64,000 nt of DNA from Leptoclinus maculatus (GCA_032191485.1 JAVDOI010000007.1:6768392-6832391), one strand, 5' to 3'. Counted from the stretch's first letter, positions 1 through 17,800 are shown. Program-made: numbers and translations. The notes: generated by a model from the letters alone, not told the origin.

Positions 1-2480
<2,480 letters not shown>

Positions 2481-2537
2481 GATATTTGTGTCACCGGTTT
2501 GCTGTGTATGTTTTCAGAGGCCTGGATTCTTTCTCAC

Positions 2538-4375
2538 CCGTGTGGTAGTGCAGAAGCAGCACTTGGCTGTGGACTCCTACTGTCATGGGGCTGAAATCCA
2601 CAGTCACCTGCATGCTCTCGCCCTCATCAAGAGTCCCACAGGGGGGCGTCACTGAGAAAGGGCTGGAATAAGATAGAATGGAATAGAAGTTAAGGCTTGG
2701 CGTCTTTATACCAGCCAAGGTTCAATGTTGTTTTAGAAACTGGCAGAAGAATCCGAAATGTTCAATAAAACTTTGAATTGTAATCAATAGTAATTACTGT
2801 AACTGTTAATTAAATGCGTTTACAGTAATACACTTCTTGAAAAGGTTGCTGAGCAAAATGTTTGAATTCCAAGTTGTGATTCTTGGTTAGTGCAGACATT
2901 AAATGTGTATGTATGCTGTATATTAAATATACTCACACATAAGCCCACCCTGTACTGACTCTCACCTCTGTGTGTCTAGCTTGAACTTGGCCTTGCCGTT
3001 TCCTACGTTGCGGACTAGCTGAGTCCTCTCTGTGGAGGCTTTCACGGGGCAGACGGGTAAATGGAGCTCGTCGCGAAAGTCAAGAATGGCCCGTGGCCCA
3101 ATGGCACGGATTGGGACCACAAAGCGCTCCCTCTCGGTCACACAGACCAGCCTGTGGGGGTAGTCCTAGATGGGCAGAAATAAAAAATGAAGCCACCTGC
3201 CTCTCCTCAAAGTTAACACACGCAGAGACACACGCAACAAGCACAAACACACAATTAGCGACTAAACCATCGCCTGTAGTATTTTCTAATCACCCCACAG
3301 TTCATCCTCTGGGGGTGATGACACCAGGGGATCACCAAAGTCATTGGGGTTCATCTTTGGGGACCATGAATGACTGTACCAAATTTCAAATTTCAAATTT
3401 CTCTTGGGACTAACAGATGAAAAATAGCCTCTTGGCTAACTCTGGCGCATTTACAGCAATGTTTTTATTAATGTGCACTGTCCCTTATCAAATAAAGCAA
3501 TACTACATGTCATGGTAATCCAAATAGTGGCCGACAGTCTTTGCCACCCCTGGTGTCACGCCGCTAGCAAGACTAAAATCAGTTTTAATATACTTTTAAT
3601 ATAACGTTGCAACATTTGATGTTGATCTTTGCTTCTTGGTTTCCACTTCCTCCCACAGTATCGGTAAAATAGTCGACAAACTGATGTGCTGGTGTAACCT
3701 AATGCCTGACCCTTGACCCTTAAACCTTAACCTTCTGACTCTGATTTAGCCGTTGCCAGAGATTTGTGCACAGACTATGAATACAAAGTACGTGCATCCC
3801 TTTTAATGTATCATTTTCCGTATTAGGAGTGCTTATTTGGAACATTTCCTCTCTGATTTCCTACCCACATCCCATCCTCTGCTCCCCTACAGGTCCAATT
3901 ACAACTTCATCTAATCACGTAATCTAAATCAGCCTCTTAAATGCAGATTAACTCCATCCTTCATTGTGCTCTCTGAATCCAGCCTTCTGTGCGTGATTAT
4001 TCTACGGAGCAGTCCAACTCTCCTTTGTCTCCAGTACCTTGTTCTCCTGCGGGGTGAAGAAGACAGTGAAGGTAGCAGACAGTCCTGGTGCGACCCTGCT
4101 GCCTGCATCCTCCGGTCCGACCACACGGAAATACTCAGACTCCGGCAGCTCCAGCTTCACGTGTCGTGAAACCTTGACCAAAAATAAATAAATAAAAAGA
4201 TCACACAAACTTTACAAAATTGCAAACCTCCCCACAGCAACAAACACACACAAGTGATGATTTATTCATTATTACTAGATGGTGTCTTGTACAAATTGCA
4301 GTGATAAATCTCCTCCAATCCCCCATGACCTTTTCCATTCATTCTGCACCCCATACACACAACCCACACTCCATG

Positions 4376-4410
<35 letters not shown>

Positions 4411-7400
4411 GTAAATATTTGTCTTCTTCTACGGCCACAGCTCTGTTGTTCCAATTCCCAGCTAATCTTCACCGAATCATCAGGCCAGCAGCCGTGTTGC
4501 GGTAACTTGTTACGTAATTCAACACTCACACACCGTGTCAATGTTGCGGAGCAGCAGAGGTAACATGTAGGTCTGTGCAGGAGAGAAGTTCTGGAAGACC
4601 AGCTCAGACGGGTGGGGCTGGAAGAGCGGCTGATCCATATCCACCAAGGAGAACTAAGACACAACATAAACAGCACTCATTACCACCCCTGTCATTATGG
4701 AACAGTAAAGATGACTGTTTACCTTATTGTGGTTGAACACACACACACACACACACACATTTACACACACTCAATGATTTCCTCTGACTTCATGGGTATG
4801 GCTTCCTGGGTTTTATCAATATCAAACTAATTAATATAGATGGTAAACCTGCTAAAACTGCATAATAATATGCATTTACTACACTGAAGCATACGATATG
4901 TACTTTCTGTTGTACCTACTATAACGAGCATTACATTCAGGTAATTTTAAGATATTGATAACATGTACCGTATTGATTCATTTAAAAGGTTCAACATTTA
5001 GGGAAATAAAGCTCATTCGTTCTCTGGTCCAGATTAGATGAGCAGATTGATACCACTCGCTCATCTGTGCGTTACATATGAAGCTACAAGCAGCAGCTCG
5101 TTGACGTGCCGTGTGTAAAGACTGGAAGACAGGTAAATCCTGTAAAATGTCAAACTGCCATTTTGAAAGATATAATGTGTTAAGTGGTGAGCTTTAGAGG
5201 TGCTGGCGGGTGGATTTTTAATATCTTTCGAGCAGAGCCCGGCTTGCGGTTTCCCCATTTCCAGTCATTACGTAACGTTAAGCTAGCCGGCTCCTGACCC
5301 CAGCGTCATACTGAACAGACATGACATGAGAACCGTATGGATGTTCTCATCCAATGCTCGGCAACACGTATGGGGAAATATGCCCTCTTAAACTTAAAAC
5401 TTGCGTCGTTGTCATTCCTCCTGCATCACTGCCGGTCACAGATAAAAAAATAATACTGTACTGTGTATTAAAAGTGTGCACATTTTGTGGCATTCAGGAT
5501 GACCTGAAAAAGGTCCCGCTGGTCATCACCTGCAGTGGCCCACAGTGGGGGTTATTCAGATTCACATTTGCATATTGGACAGGGTTAGATGCAAAAACGG
5601 CTCCTCCTAATTATGATGAGTGGGCATTTAGTAATTTAATAGACATTTCACAAACTTTTGATGGCAATTTGCTTCAAGCCCTCCCGTTAAATTCGGACTC
5701 TAAGCGTACGGAGCGTTCAGTCACATTGGTTGCCCTTTGCCCATCAATTAGTTTCTGCTGACTAAGGGGAAGCAGCTTTGGTACAATGTTAACGACCTCA
5801 GCGGACAGCATTTGATCTTTATGCCGGGGATTCATGATGATATAGTGAGAAGTTTGAATGTCGCTGGTCTCATCTACAGTTCAAATAAGTCGCCCATATT
5901 TATTCCAATATTTACTGAAAATATATCTATGAATTTCCATATTAGTTCAGCCCATACGAATATATATATATGTATACATGTTAAACTACCTATAGTAACT
6001 GGTGTTAAAGTGTGTGTATACAATACAAATGCTTCAACAGTACAGTGTACTGTAAGTACAATAACACAGGAACATTTTATAGAAGAATACCTTATTATAC
6101 ATTCTAGTCTGGAAGTCTATGTAGTGAGGAGACAGGCTGTCAAAATCAAATGTAGGTTTCCATGAATTTATTTCAGTCTCAAATGCTTTAGTGGACTCCC
6201 CAAGGTTTCATTCTCATAAAGATGAAAGCCAGCAGCTGAGGCGCGTCTCCTGTCCAACGTTTATGTTTTGCCGTAGGCTGTTGTCACCATCACAGTGTTG
6301 GACCCGCCTCTAATGTGTGTTTCAAGTTCAAACGACACAATGACTGGTTTAACCGGGTCCCTCATCCAGTGCTTACTGTAACCTTTCACTATCACTGTAC
6401 CGTCTGACACCATGGTTTCTGGTTGCTCTCTCATCAAAATACGGTACACAAATGTGAATAGAGTACTACAATACATCAGGATATTGCAATAAAGTCACAT
6501 GAAATAGTTCTATTGCAGTTTTGTAGTCAGGCTAGGAGGCAGGCAGGAGAAGGGGATGACATGTATATGCTACTATCTTCTACACTAAAGATATCAACAT
6601 TGTTGGGACTGTTGGGCTATAATTATTTACTCAGCTGTTTTAAAAAACTATACAAAAATGGGCATATTTCATTTCCTTTATTCTTTTAGTTTGGTTTGCT
6701 ACACTAGCCCTCGTTTTCGGACCATACTGAAAATATCCAGTAAAATAATAATTACCTTGTAAACCATGTTAAGTTTCATCTGTTGAATTCTACCTTCAAC
6801 AGGGAGCCGATTCAACTCTTTGAAATAGTTTGGGCTAAGATGCGTTCCTGGACTGAGACTCATTAGTTTGTTGTGGGCCTTTTGTTCTTTTAGCTGTGCC
6901 ACTGTACCTGGTTATGCAGGTGTATTGATCTAATGATATAGCTGGTGTCCTCATGGTTTCCTTATCAACGCACTTAGGTATTGTTGCCAGATACTTTGTC
7001 TTTAAGTGGACCGTCCCAATAGAACAGAAGAGGATGTAGATTCACCTGTCATACACTGTTCCAGTTCAAATCCAAGATGAGTAGCACTTCTCCTGTCTCT
7101 TTGTTAAATTACATTCAACAGAAAAACTGGTTAGGTCCCTTTATTCATGCCTGCAAAAACGATGGATTCAGATTTGCCTCAGTGCAAGTATGACTCGCTG
7201 TAACATAACCAACTGCTAACTTTCTGGAGCTCTTTACAAAGTGATTCTAACTGTTTCTAAGGACCCTCCAGTTACTAACAAAGTTGAATCGGGGATTTCA
7301 GCTCAATATTGCAATGTAAGCTCATTGTAAAGTGGCTATTTTCGAGACTTTCAACAAAGTCTCTCCGGTCGGGAGGTCTATATAAAGCGCTGATCGGTAT

Positions 7401-8879
7401 TGGTTTGCTTTAAGTAAGTAAAATATCAATCCAAACCGCTGTTTAAGGTTCATTATATAGTGAAAGCATAGCAAGTTATTCAGCTATGGGGGGTGTAATT
7501 TACTTTGTGATGCGTAGTGTTGCTCATGTCAAGCAGTTCCAGGATGCGAGGCTGGTGCATGTTGTCGGTGTTCGCCAGGCGCTCCTCTGTAGACTGCAAC
7601 ATCTCCTGGGTGTAAGCAGATGGAGTCACCTGCAAACACACAGCAGCTCAGGCTATTATGTGAACTGCACTGACAGCATGTTTCCTGTCTCTTAATTCAG
7701 CAGTGTATGGCACTACATCAAACAAGACTGTTACTACTGATAGAGAAGATGGGAAAAAAAGAAGAAAAAAAAAGATAGTGAGCACAAGAGCTGCAGACTG
7801 TCACCTTGAAGCTGTCAGCTATATGACACATATGCGCGTATGAAGCCTGTGGTTAATATCCTCTCCACACCATCCTCCGGCACCTCTTAATCATTGCACC
7901 ACAAGCAGAGAAACATCTTACTGCACTTAGCCTATTTCAAGGTTGGGTCAGAAGGACGTGAGCTCAAAATCTGAATGAATAATGTAGCAGAGGGGGTTAT
8001 TGTATATGGATTATTCAATAGCTGCCAGTTAGATATGTATTCATAACGCACACTATTATTCAGAGACAACAAAGTTGCTTGAGTAAACACTATTTTTTTA
8101 AATGATAAGCTGTGAAAGAACTTCAGATGGTGACTTCTCCTAAAATGTAATCGTTTTGTGTTCACATGGAGAAATGCAGGCGTACTATCCGACAGAACAC
8201 TACGCTGAGGGGTGTAATGGTTGCACTTCTCTTTTGGCAAATGTTACGTCATATCATATTTATATTGTTTATTACTAACATAACTGTTTGTTACGCTCAG
8301 CAATAGACACAGAGAAATAAAGAGGACCACGACTGGAAATATTTAAGATATTAATTCATGCTATTATTCAATTACTTATCGGTGTTTGCATTTTTGGGGG
8401 TTTTCACACAGACAATGAGCAAAGAAAGGTTTGTTAGATGATAAAAAATGAGCTATCACCAAACTCGAAATCAATATAATCAACTGCAAGTAAAGTAAAA
8501 GTACTTCCTCCTCTTGTCACCTACTACAAACACGAGCAGCCAAGGAGAGCAGAGGCCCAAAATCGCTGAGCTCATTTCAACAAAACTCTGCAGTCGGATA
8601 TTGATTTTTGTTCCCTATAAGAAGCCAAGGTAATTATTAGGCCAATCTGTCATTGGAAGCAGCTTCTTTAAAAGAATGGGACGATGTCCAAAACGTGGGT
8701 CATGAGGAATTGGGCCCCTGTTAATTCATGAGAAACCCCCAGTTTCAAAGTCTGACTAATGTTAGCTGGCTACTGTGTGAAGTTACGAGCAGACATGATG
8801 ATATCCTCACCCTCTTTGGCTTGAGAGACACTTTGCTCTTCACCCCATTTGTTCTCGAGGGAAACGAAATGGCTGTCAT
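2538..8879 (-). CDS. hydin: HYDIN, N-terminal part (partial, continues past the left edge)
   Basis: HYDIN is a giant ASH/MSP-domain protein of the C2b projection of the ciliary central apparatus, needed for motile cilia. Six coding exons on the minus strand: 8879-8811 (ATG at 8879), 7629-7504, 4653-4534, 4172-4038, 3165-2966 and 2662-2538. All have GT-AG borders and compatible phases, giving the first 258 residues. Exon 1 encodes a basic N-terminus (SKVSLKPKR). Exon 2 holds TPSAYTQEMLQSTEERLANT and HQPRILELLDMS, which are characteristic of vertebrate HYDIN. The next exons give the first ASH-type repeat (FQPHPSELVFQN, VAPGLSATFTVFFTPQENK) and the start of the next (ERFVVPIRAIGPRAILDF, PFSVTPPCGTLDEGESMQV). 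Each aligns with HYDIN recalled from knowledge of the family; no search was run. Exon 1 is preceded by 26 nt of 5'UTR after an acceptor at 8905/8906. The donor after 2538 is good, but I found no further exon in 1-2537, so that intron exceeds 2.5 kb. The rest of this protein of about 5,000 residues lies outside. Confidence 0.93.
3280..3570 (+). repeat. Dispersed teleost repeat, family A fragment, in hydin intron 4
   Basis: Contains GGGATCACCAAAGTCATTGG, GACCATGAATGACTGTACC and a GCCGCTAGCAAGACTAAA end, all familiar phrases of this repeat. The intron lies between the exons at 4038 and 3165. The limits are approximate. Confidence 0.6.
4378..4406. repeat. (CA)n microsatellite
   Basis: About 14 CA units in hydin intron 3; another short CA tract lies at 4737-4761 in intron 2. 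Confidence 0.9.
4985..5110 (+). repeat. Dispersed teleost repeat, family B fragment, in hydin intron 2
   Basis: Contains AACATTTAGGGAAATAAAGC, AGATTGATACCACTCGCTC and CATATGAAGCTACAAGCAGC. The intron lies between the exons at 7504 and 4653. The limits are approximate. Confidence 0.55.
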
Positions 8880-9336
8880 GTTTTATGTGTTTTGAGCACA
8901 GTCACCTGCAAAAAAAGAGAAAAGGACATGGAAGAGAGGAGAGGTGTCATTAAGTAGATTGAGCTAATTAAGTGCCTACTGTATACTAAATGCGCAATTA
9001 TCAAAGACAATGATTTACCCTGGTGTGATGCTGACGTTGCTAACGCTACAGGCTAAAAGTATCGAGCCAAGTTTAACGTTAAATTCTCTTTAGTAAACGT
9101 TTAACGTAAACAGGCCTTAAAACCTCGCTGCTTCAGCAGGAAAGTACTTTACGCTAAATGTTACTTTAGTTGGCCGAAGTATCTGTTAAAATTGTTTAAA
9201 AAGTTACTTACAGTAGTTGGCATGACAGGTACAAAAAAACGTGTAACGTTAGTTGCTTAATACATGACGTTGTCAACGTCTTCAATGGCCGTTTAGTTTC
9301 CTAACGGCGTTTAATTTAACTGTTCCGGTTTCCTAC

Positions 9337-9470
9337 CTTGCTAAATACGTCTCTCCTCTTCATATAACGTCAGGGTCAGCTTAAAGTAATGAAATAAAAT
9401 AAGTACTAACCTCTCATTAACGTTAGGTTACTACCCATCAGGTGAATAGAAATCGGTTCACAACTCTTGT
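9337..9470 (-). other. hydin: Probable 5' noncoding exon of hydin
   Basis: The hydin start-codon exon begins with a splice acceptor, so a noncoding first exon must lie upstream on the minus strand. Two good minus-strand donors are present just downstream of the X-box: CAAG|GTAGGA with the last exon base at 9337, and GAGAG|GTTAGT with the last exon base at 9411. The transcription start cannot be read and is inferred to lie between the X-box at 9478 and these donors. The exon limits given here are therefore approximate. Confidence 0.4.
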
Positions 9471-9477
9471 GTGGCTT

Positions 9478-9491
9478 GTTGCCCTGGTAAC
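9478..9491 (-). promoter_or_regulatory. RFX X-box in the hydin promoter
   Basis: GTTGCCCTGGTAAC is an imperfect palindrome of two half-sites (GTTGCC / GGTAAC) separated by 2 bp. It matches the RFX X-box consensus GTNRCC-N(0-3)-RGYAAC. RFX factors acting with FOXJ1 switch on motile-cilium genes, and X-boxes usually sit within a few hundred bases of the start site of such genes. Here it lies about 600 bp upstream of the hydin start-codon exon and just upstream of the candidate noncoding exon. Function is inferred from position and motif. Confidence 0.75.
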
Positions 9492-9524
9492 ACACTCAGC
9501 GACCTCCCAGTAAACAGCTTCCTG

Positions 9525-9529
9525 ATTGG
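9525..9529 (-). promoter_or_regulatory. CCAAT box upstream of the hydin X-box
   Basis: Plus-strand ATTGG reads as CCAAT on the minus strand, within the good NF-Y context GCCAATCAGG. It lies 34 bp upstream of the X-box in the direction of hydin transcription. NF-Y sites commonly accompany X-boxes, but this is a short motif and its role is inferred. Confidence 0.4.
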
Positions 9530-9549
9530 CTGCGACTAAACTAGCCGCA

Positions 9550-11499
<1,950 letters not shown>

Positions 11500-11500
<1 letters not shown>

Positions 11501-11823
11501 CTCTTGCCGCCTCATTGTTTCTCCCTCTGTTCCCAGCCCTGCCTCTGGCAGTGAACGGATCAGTGAGCTGCTCAGCCTGCTAGAAAATTGGATTTAGTCT
11601 TCTTCAAAGGGACCGGCAGTCTGCTTAAGCCCCGCCCCCTTCGCCCTGTAAGCCGTGACGTCGGCGCGCAGCACGCTCTCCGCCACTCCGTCCATCCGCA
11701 GCAGCAGCAGAGTCTCCATCAGCCGCTCCGGCTCCACCACCCTGAACTCAGCACTGGCAACGTCTGTCAAACAAGACACAAACAAGCGTGTTATCAGTAG
11801 ATTGGTCCCGCTCGTCGTCAGAT
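11500..11823 (+). promoter_or_regulatory. Probable pnp promoter and 5'UTR region
   Basis: This is a GC- and CpG-rich block directly upstream of the pnp start codon, containing GC-box-like CCCCGCCCCC near 11630. No TATA box is evident, which fits a housekeeping gene. CpG richness continues through exon 1 to about 12400. The transcription start is not determinable. A minus-strand open frame overlaps this block and is treated separately. Confidence 0.4.
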
Positions 11824-14800
11824 ATGGAAGCGGCATCCTCCTCCACCAGTCAGTGCAGGTAAGACAGATAAGGCTGGATGTTGATGTTGGTGGACCGGAG
11901 TGGAATGAGCTTCATGGTTGTCAAGGCCACAGTCCACGCAAACGCATCTTGGTGTGGACTGTGCTGTGTTCATGTTCTTGTCGCCAGAGCTAAAGCAACA
12001 TACACGCTTTATTCCGAGGATTAGTAGCCTCTATAAGGGCTTCCCTCCCAAGATGACGCCTCTCACTCTGACGTAACCGTGTGTTACAGGTGGTGGATCT
12101 GCCGTGTGTTCTTCAAGTCGAATTAATTTCGTTGATAAATATCTTTGCTGCTAACTTAACAGGCCAGTCTTGTGTTTCCAGTTCACTGACAACAATTGAG
12201 CTTAGCAACAGCTCAGGCTGTTTAAACTCACATTGCTGTGTTGCGTCTGCCAAAAAATGTGTGGCAAACAGCCTGGAGGCCGTCCCGCTCCGCTCTCTGC
12301 TCTGGTGCCTGAATGTAAAGTTCCCAGCAGCACCATGGACAGCTCCGCGCGCATCCGGTCGGTCCGCGAGAGCCATAGAACGGAGAGCCCACGAGCTCAC
12401 TTCCTGCTCCTAGTTAAATCTCTTATTCTGCTGTTACATAATGCAAAGGCTACTGTGTTTTCAAAAGCCTGTGTGAACTGGCTGATCATTAACTGTGATG
12501 ACTACACAGACAAGAACAACAAGCATTAAAATAGCTTTAGGCAAATAATATAAATTATATATATATATTCTGCAAAAATCTTAATTAATTAAATAGAGTA
12601 AAACTAGCCCGTTACTCTTTCCATATTCTTAAAATGATTGTAAAATTGTCCCGATACCTATGTATTGGAAGGTATGACTATTTCGGTGAAATTTGTCATT
12701 TAAGTGATCATTTATTTATTTTTAGGGTAAAGTTAGGGCAAGGTTTTTAAATAAATGAAATGCACACAGCTCTACCATAGGTGTAGTAAAATGTATTTAG
12801 CTTCAATAAGCTAAAACACAGTTGTGGAGATAATAGAAGCTAGCTAAAAAGTTAGCATCAGTTTTGTGTAAACTGTTTTAAACAGCAGGAGATTCCCGCC
12901 ACCAACTGTCATTAGGCCGCAAATAACAAGATGGCTGCTGCAGACTGAATCTTAGAAGATGTGAGAGGTTATGTGTTTGTTCTTTAATGAAAGGGGGTTA
13001 AGATTATGTTGGAGGTTTAGCCATTGTCAGAATGTCCGTTGTGTGAACACCTTTCTTAGTCGTTAGCGGTTAGTTTAGTCAGTTTAGTTTGCTATTAGTA
13101 AATTCAGCAGCTGGACACATTTAGAACAGAATTTGGTTTTCCTCTTCTTCAACCTCCTTGTTTATAGGAACATTTCAGTGACGCTCATATAAAACATCAC
13201 CGCAGAATGACAGACACATGACATGTCATCATGTTTTTGTTGGATAAGAGATTTCTATGGCAGGTCTACACACTGGACACTGGTTTCAGTTTCTCGGGTT
13301 TATGATAAGAAAAGATGACGTTCAGTTGTCGCGTTACACAAACATGAATTGCTCTCATCCCTTCCCCGCCTTATGTTGGCACCCACAGTGATTCTGTTTA
13401 TGAATCACACAACAGAACGGCAGAAGTTACAGCAGCTGGAAGTATGCCTGGTTGTGAGTGTGTTTGTGTGTAAAGCTGCCATCTGAAGAATTATGTGAAG
13501 GGCAACCTCTGCAACCGACAAGCCGGTAATGGCAGCCATGCAACAATTGTGTCACAGTAGAATAAATCGATTATGTGTTATGATAATTCTTCCACAGATT
13601 TGAATACAGGAATACACATCTGCTTTATTTTTGTCTTGACAAAGTTTTAATGCCAGTCACAACTCAGATATTTAGTTGGGGCATTATTCACATTCATCAC
13701 TTTGACTTCACCCGGTCTCTGGTGCCAACATACCTACCGATATCTAAGATGTCCCAGTTCTTTTTGGAGCTGAAGAAAAAAAAGAAAAGGGGAAAATGTG
13801 GGAAGATTGAACATCCGTCTCTCTCCTGCAGATTGGTTCGGTGAAGGCTGAAGTCTAAAGTGTCATTGTGTTTTAATAACAAAGCTTGAGGCACAGAGGG
13901 CTCTTTGACAACGTTATAGCTTAACAACCAGATTTATAACCAGAATAAAAGACTTTCAGACTTTGTATAATGTTATACCTCAAGGCTTTTCCAATGTAAT
14001 CAGCATCCGTGATGAATAATTTGGCCGGTACATGGCAAAGTAAAAACCCATAAGTGCGTTGCCCAATGTTGTATTCATTCTTATTTTTTCCTTTCCATGC
14101 ACTTTCACTCCTGCATTTCCAAGTGTCTTCCCCTCCTATTATCATAACAAAAATCGACAGTATGCTAAATTAAACTGACTTCTCTTGTCGGCAATGTTCG
14201 ACTTTTTGCCTGGAAGTTAGAAGAAAAAAAAAAGCAATCACGTTAAATAGTATTTCTATGATTTATGGTTTGGTAATATTTACCATGAATCAATATTCTT
14301 CCCATTGTCTCCAGATACAGTTATGAAGAGTATAGGGAGACAGCAGACTGGCTGCTGGCCCACACAGAGCAGCGTCCTAAAGTAGCCATCATCTGTGGTT
14401 CGGGCCTGGGCGGACTGGCTGACCTGCTGGATGACAAGACCATGTTCCCGTATGAGGATATCCCACGTTTTCCCACCAGCACTGGTAAGTTGTCTCTGAC
14501 AAATTGCATATTATCTCATGTGTTTTGGAAACTGTACATAAGCATGCTAGCAGCCGCTCATACTGAATGTGTGCCGTGCAGTGCCGGGCCATGCCGGGCA
14601 GCTGGTGTTCGGGAGGCTGAAGGGCCGTGACTGTGTCTGCATGCAGGGGAGATTCCACTTCTACGAGGGTTACGACATACACACGGTACGCTACAGTGCA
14701 TACTGCTTTTGGTACTTTTTTTATTAGTAAGACCAGCACAGCGTTATCGCTAAGATGAAAAGTTCACAGCCATACTATTGGCTGTGTGATGCTGTAATTG

Positions 14801-17800
14801 ACAGTTAAATGCTGAGGTAGGCATGCTCACAGTAAAAATACTAACATGCCGAGGTGTCCGTTTTAGTTTAGCATGTTAGCATGCTAACATTTGCTAATCA
14901 GCCCTACTACAGCTGAGGCTGATGGGAATGTCCTTAGTTTTGCATGCATTTAATCCAACGTATTGTAAAACATTGAAATTATGACCTGATGATGATGCCA
15001 GAGGGAAAAAAAGGGGTCAGCAATTATTAGTCACAAATGCAAAACTTCCGGTTATGTTAGAGGAATATTCAGGGTATCATCAAATCTCAATGCAATCCAT
15101 TTAAAGTTATCGAGATATGCAGTCTGGACTACAGTGGTGGACCTAACACTATCGCCACCCATGTCGGCTAGCATGGCTTAAACACTGTGTTGTATCTTAG
15201 AATGACATTGTTTGTATACTGGATTTATCTATGTTAGTATCTGTTATGCTGGAAGTAAATTCATTTATTAATGACTTAAAATGAAATTTGAATGAACACC
15301 GTTTTTTTGTGTAGTAAAGCAGACATATGCATTTGTTACTACTCTAAGTTGCCTTATGAGCAACTTTCTGTGTCAGTTTATGTCACGAGCCATTTTGGAA
15401 ACTTGCTGATGCGAATGATATACTATACAGGATAACTGAGCCAAAGCTGGCAGTTTCAACTCTGACTTTGTCAATCATCTTGAGAACAACATTCACAGTG
15501 TTAGGCGTCGGCCTAATCTTTAAACCTGACATGAGCAAACACTAACTTTGTTATTTGTGTTGCAGAGGGAGGCTCTTTACAAGACACGCCATTCATTTTG
15601 CGCCACATGATCTCTTAATTTTAAGTTCCAATTAGAACATTGACCTAGTGATAATTGTAGATACAGTATTTGTAGTACTTATATCAAAATGCCTGTAAAA
15701 GTTATTATTTTGGTTCTGAACATTTTACCATTTAAATTCAACAGCTCAAACCTTCTTTACACACCCTGTCTGAGAAAACGACTCTCAGAGACACTTAAAG
15801 CTTTTATCTCATCCTCAATCATGATTTTGCAATTGTATTATATAAAGTTGTGTAAACTTGATATATGACCATATTATAGCTCACAACTGGCTAACAATTT
15901 ACTATGTGTGTTGAATGATCAGCTGCAGAATCATGATGACAGTAAGAAAACCACCCAGTGTGTCATAGTGTGGCTACGGGACTGGCCTTTGGCCTCTGGA
16001 GACACTGTATCCTGGTTTTATTTCTTATTACCAGCTGTGATGTGCCATCATATAAAATGATCCATGTAACCCCACTGTATCATAAAATCCAATTTCATAC
16101 ATACAGCAATAGAAAGCCAGATGCATTATGACCCTCCTGTATCCGGTTGGGACTTTAGACAGACATATAATGGATGAAATTCCTCCAGTTCAATCACCAC
16201 ATGAGTTGAACTTTAAAAGATTTGTTTCTGTCCAAGCCAACTACCGTAAATCTTCCCAAAACGATATTACCGATATGCTTTCTTGGCTAACTGAACAAAA
16301 TCCTAAACTGAACAGAAGATCAGGCGAGAATCAGTTTTTATAAGCAACGCTAGCAGAGTGACGTAAGATTTCATCAATTCATTTCTTCTTTTTACAAAGT
16401 GAACTAAAACACCGACAATGAGGAAGATCTTGGCTAGATAATGATGATACATATTAGACAAAATACAAATCATACCCTCTAAACTAAAGAGAAATCAGGT
16501 TTGAATTGCAATCAAACACCATGACCAAGCTTGTTTACAAGGTATTAAGTCAATGCTGATCTACAGAGGAAACCATAAAGTGCACCTCTGGATGGATGGG
16601 GGAAACAACACCGAATGGGAATACTATTGACTCTTCTGGTCCATAAATAATTCATGAACAGTTACTGATTGGTTACGGTTAAACTCCAAAAACAAACTGC
16701 TCGCAAATTTAAAACTGTCGACTGGACTGAAAACAAATACAACATGAAGCAAAATAAAATCATATAAAAAGATATTAAATAATATTAAAAGCATGCAAGA
16801 CAAACTTCCACTCAAGGCACATTTCAACACACATGGCAGTTGTAGCAGCTTATCGCGCTTTATTCAAGTTTTTAAAAAAAACAACACATTATTTACCTCC
16901 AATGATGTCGGCCTGTTTCAAATACCCTGCAAATATAATGACACACCCATCAGCCTCAGCTCCACTTTGTGGTTAGTGTTAATTAGCGTGTGTTAGCATG
17001 CTAACACACTAAACAAACATGTTTAATATGGTAAACATTACACCGAAATGTCAATGTTACAAATGAGCATTTACCGGTAAATGCTAAACATGAAAATAGC
17101 ATTGTCATTGTAGGCATGTCGGCATGCTGGTGTTAGCATTAAGCTCAAAGCATCAAACCACAGGAGCGTATCTAATCTCCCAGGTTCAATCTCCTCTTAA
17201 TATTACTCCTTCAGGAGACCTTTCAAAGGCGTTTTCTCTATTCAAACTACATCTCCCTTCGGTTATTTGCAATTTGAACTACGAAGATAGCCCTTACCCA
17301 TCTCATACTATGAGGACACACAAGGAGGACCTCAATCGATCGCTAGCATGGCTGTGCCCTCTTAATCTTGTTCTCTTTAATTAAAGTCCTTTTTGTTTCT
17401 GTGTTGCTCTTTTTTTGTCTTCTTCCTAGTCAGGTGACATTAGAAATCATTGACTGAAAACGAGCTTACATGGGTAAATATGTCTTGCCACCCAGGAGCC
17501 TTTTGGCAAATAATTGAATCAAGTCAACTCTTTTATTAACGGCTCCCTGCTACAGTGTAACTACCGACAGTCCTGCCATTACATATGCAGCTTACTGTGC
17601 TTGCATTTTATCCCAGACAAGGCCGAAAGTACACTGACAGCACAGTCCACTGCTACAATATGCAAAACGCATATCCAAACAGGCCAATAATCCACAATGA
17701 CAGCGCTGACCTTATCGAGAAACCGGGGTACTTGGAAACATTTCTGCATTAACTAGCAAGTCACTTTCGGAGGCAATTCAAGCGACAGACAAATGTGAAA

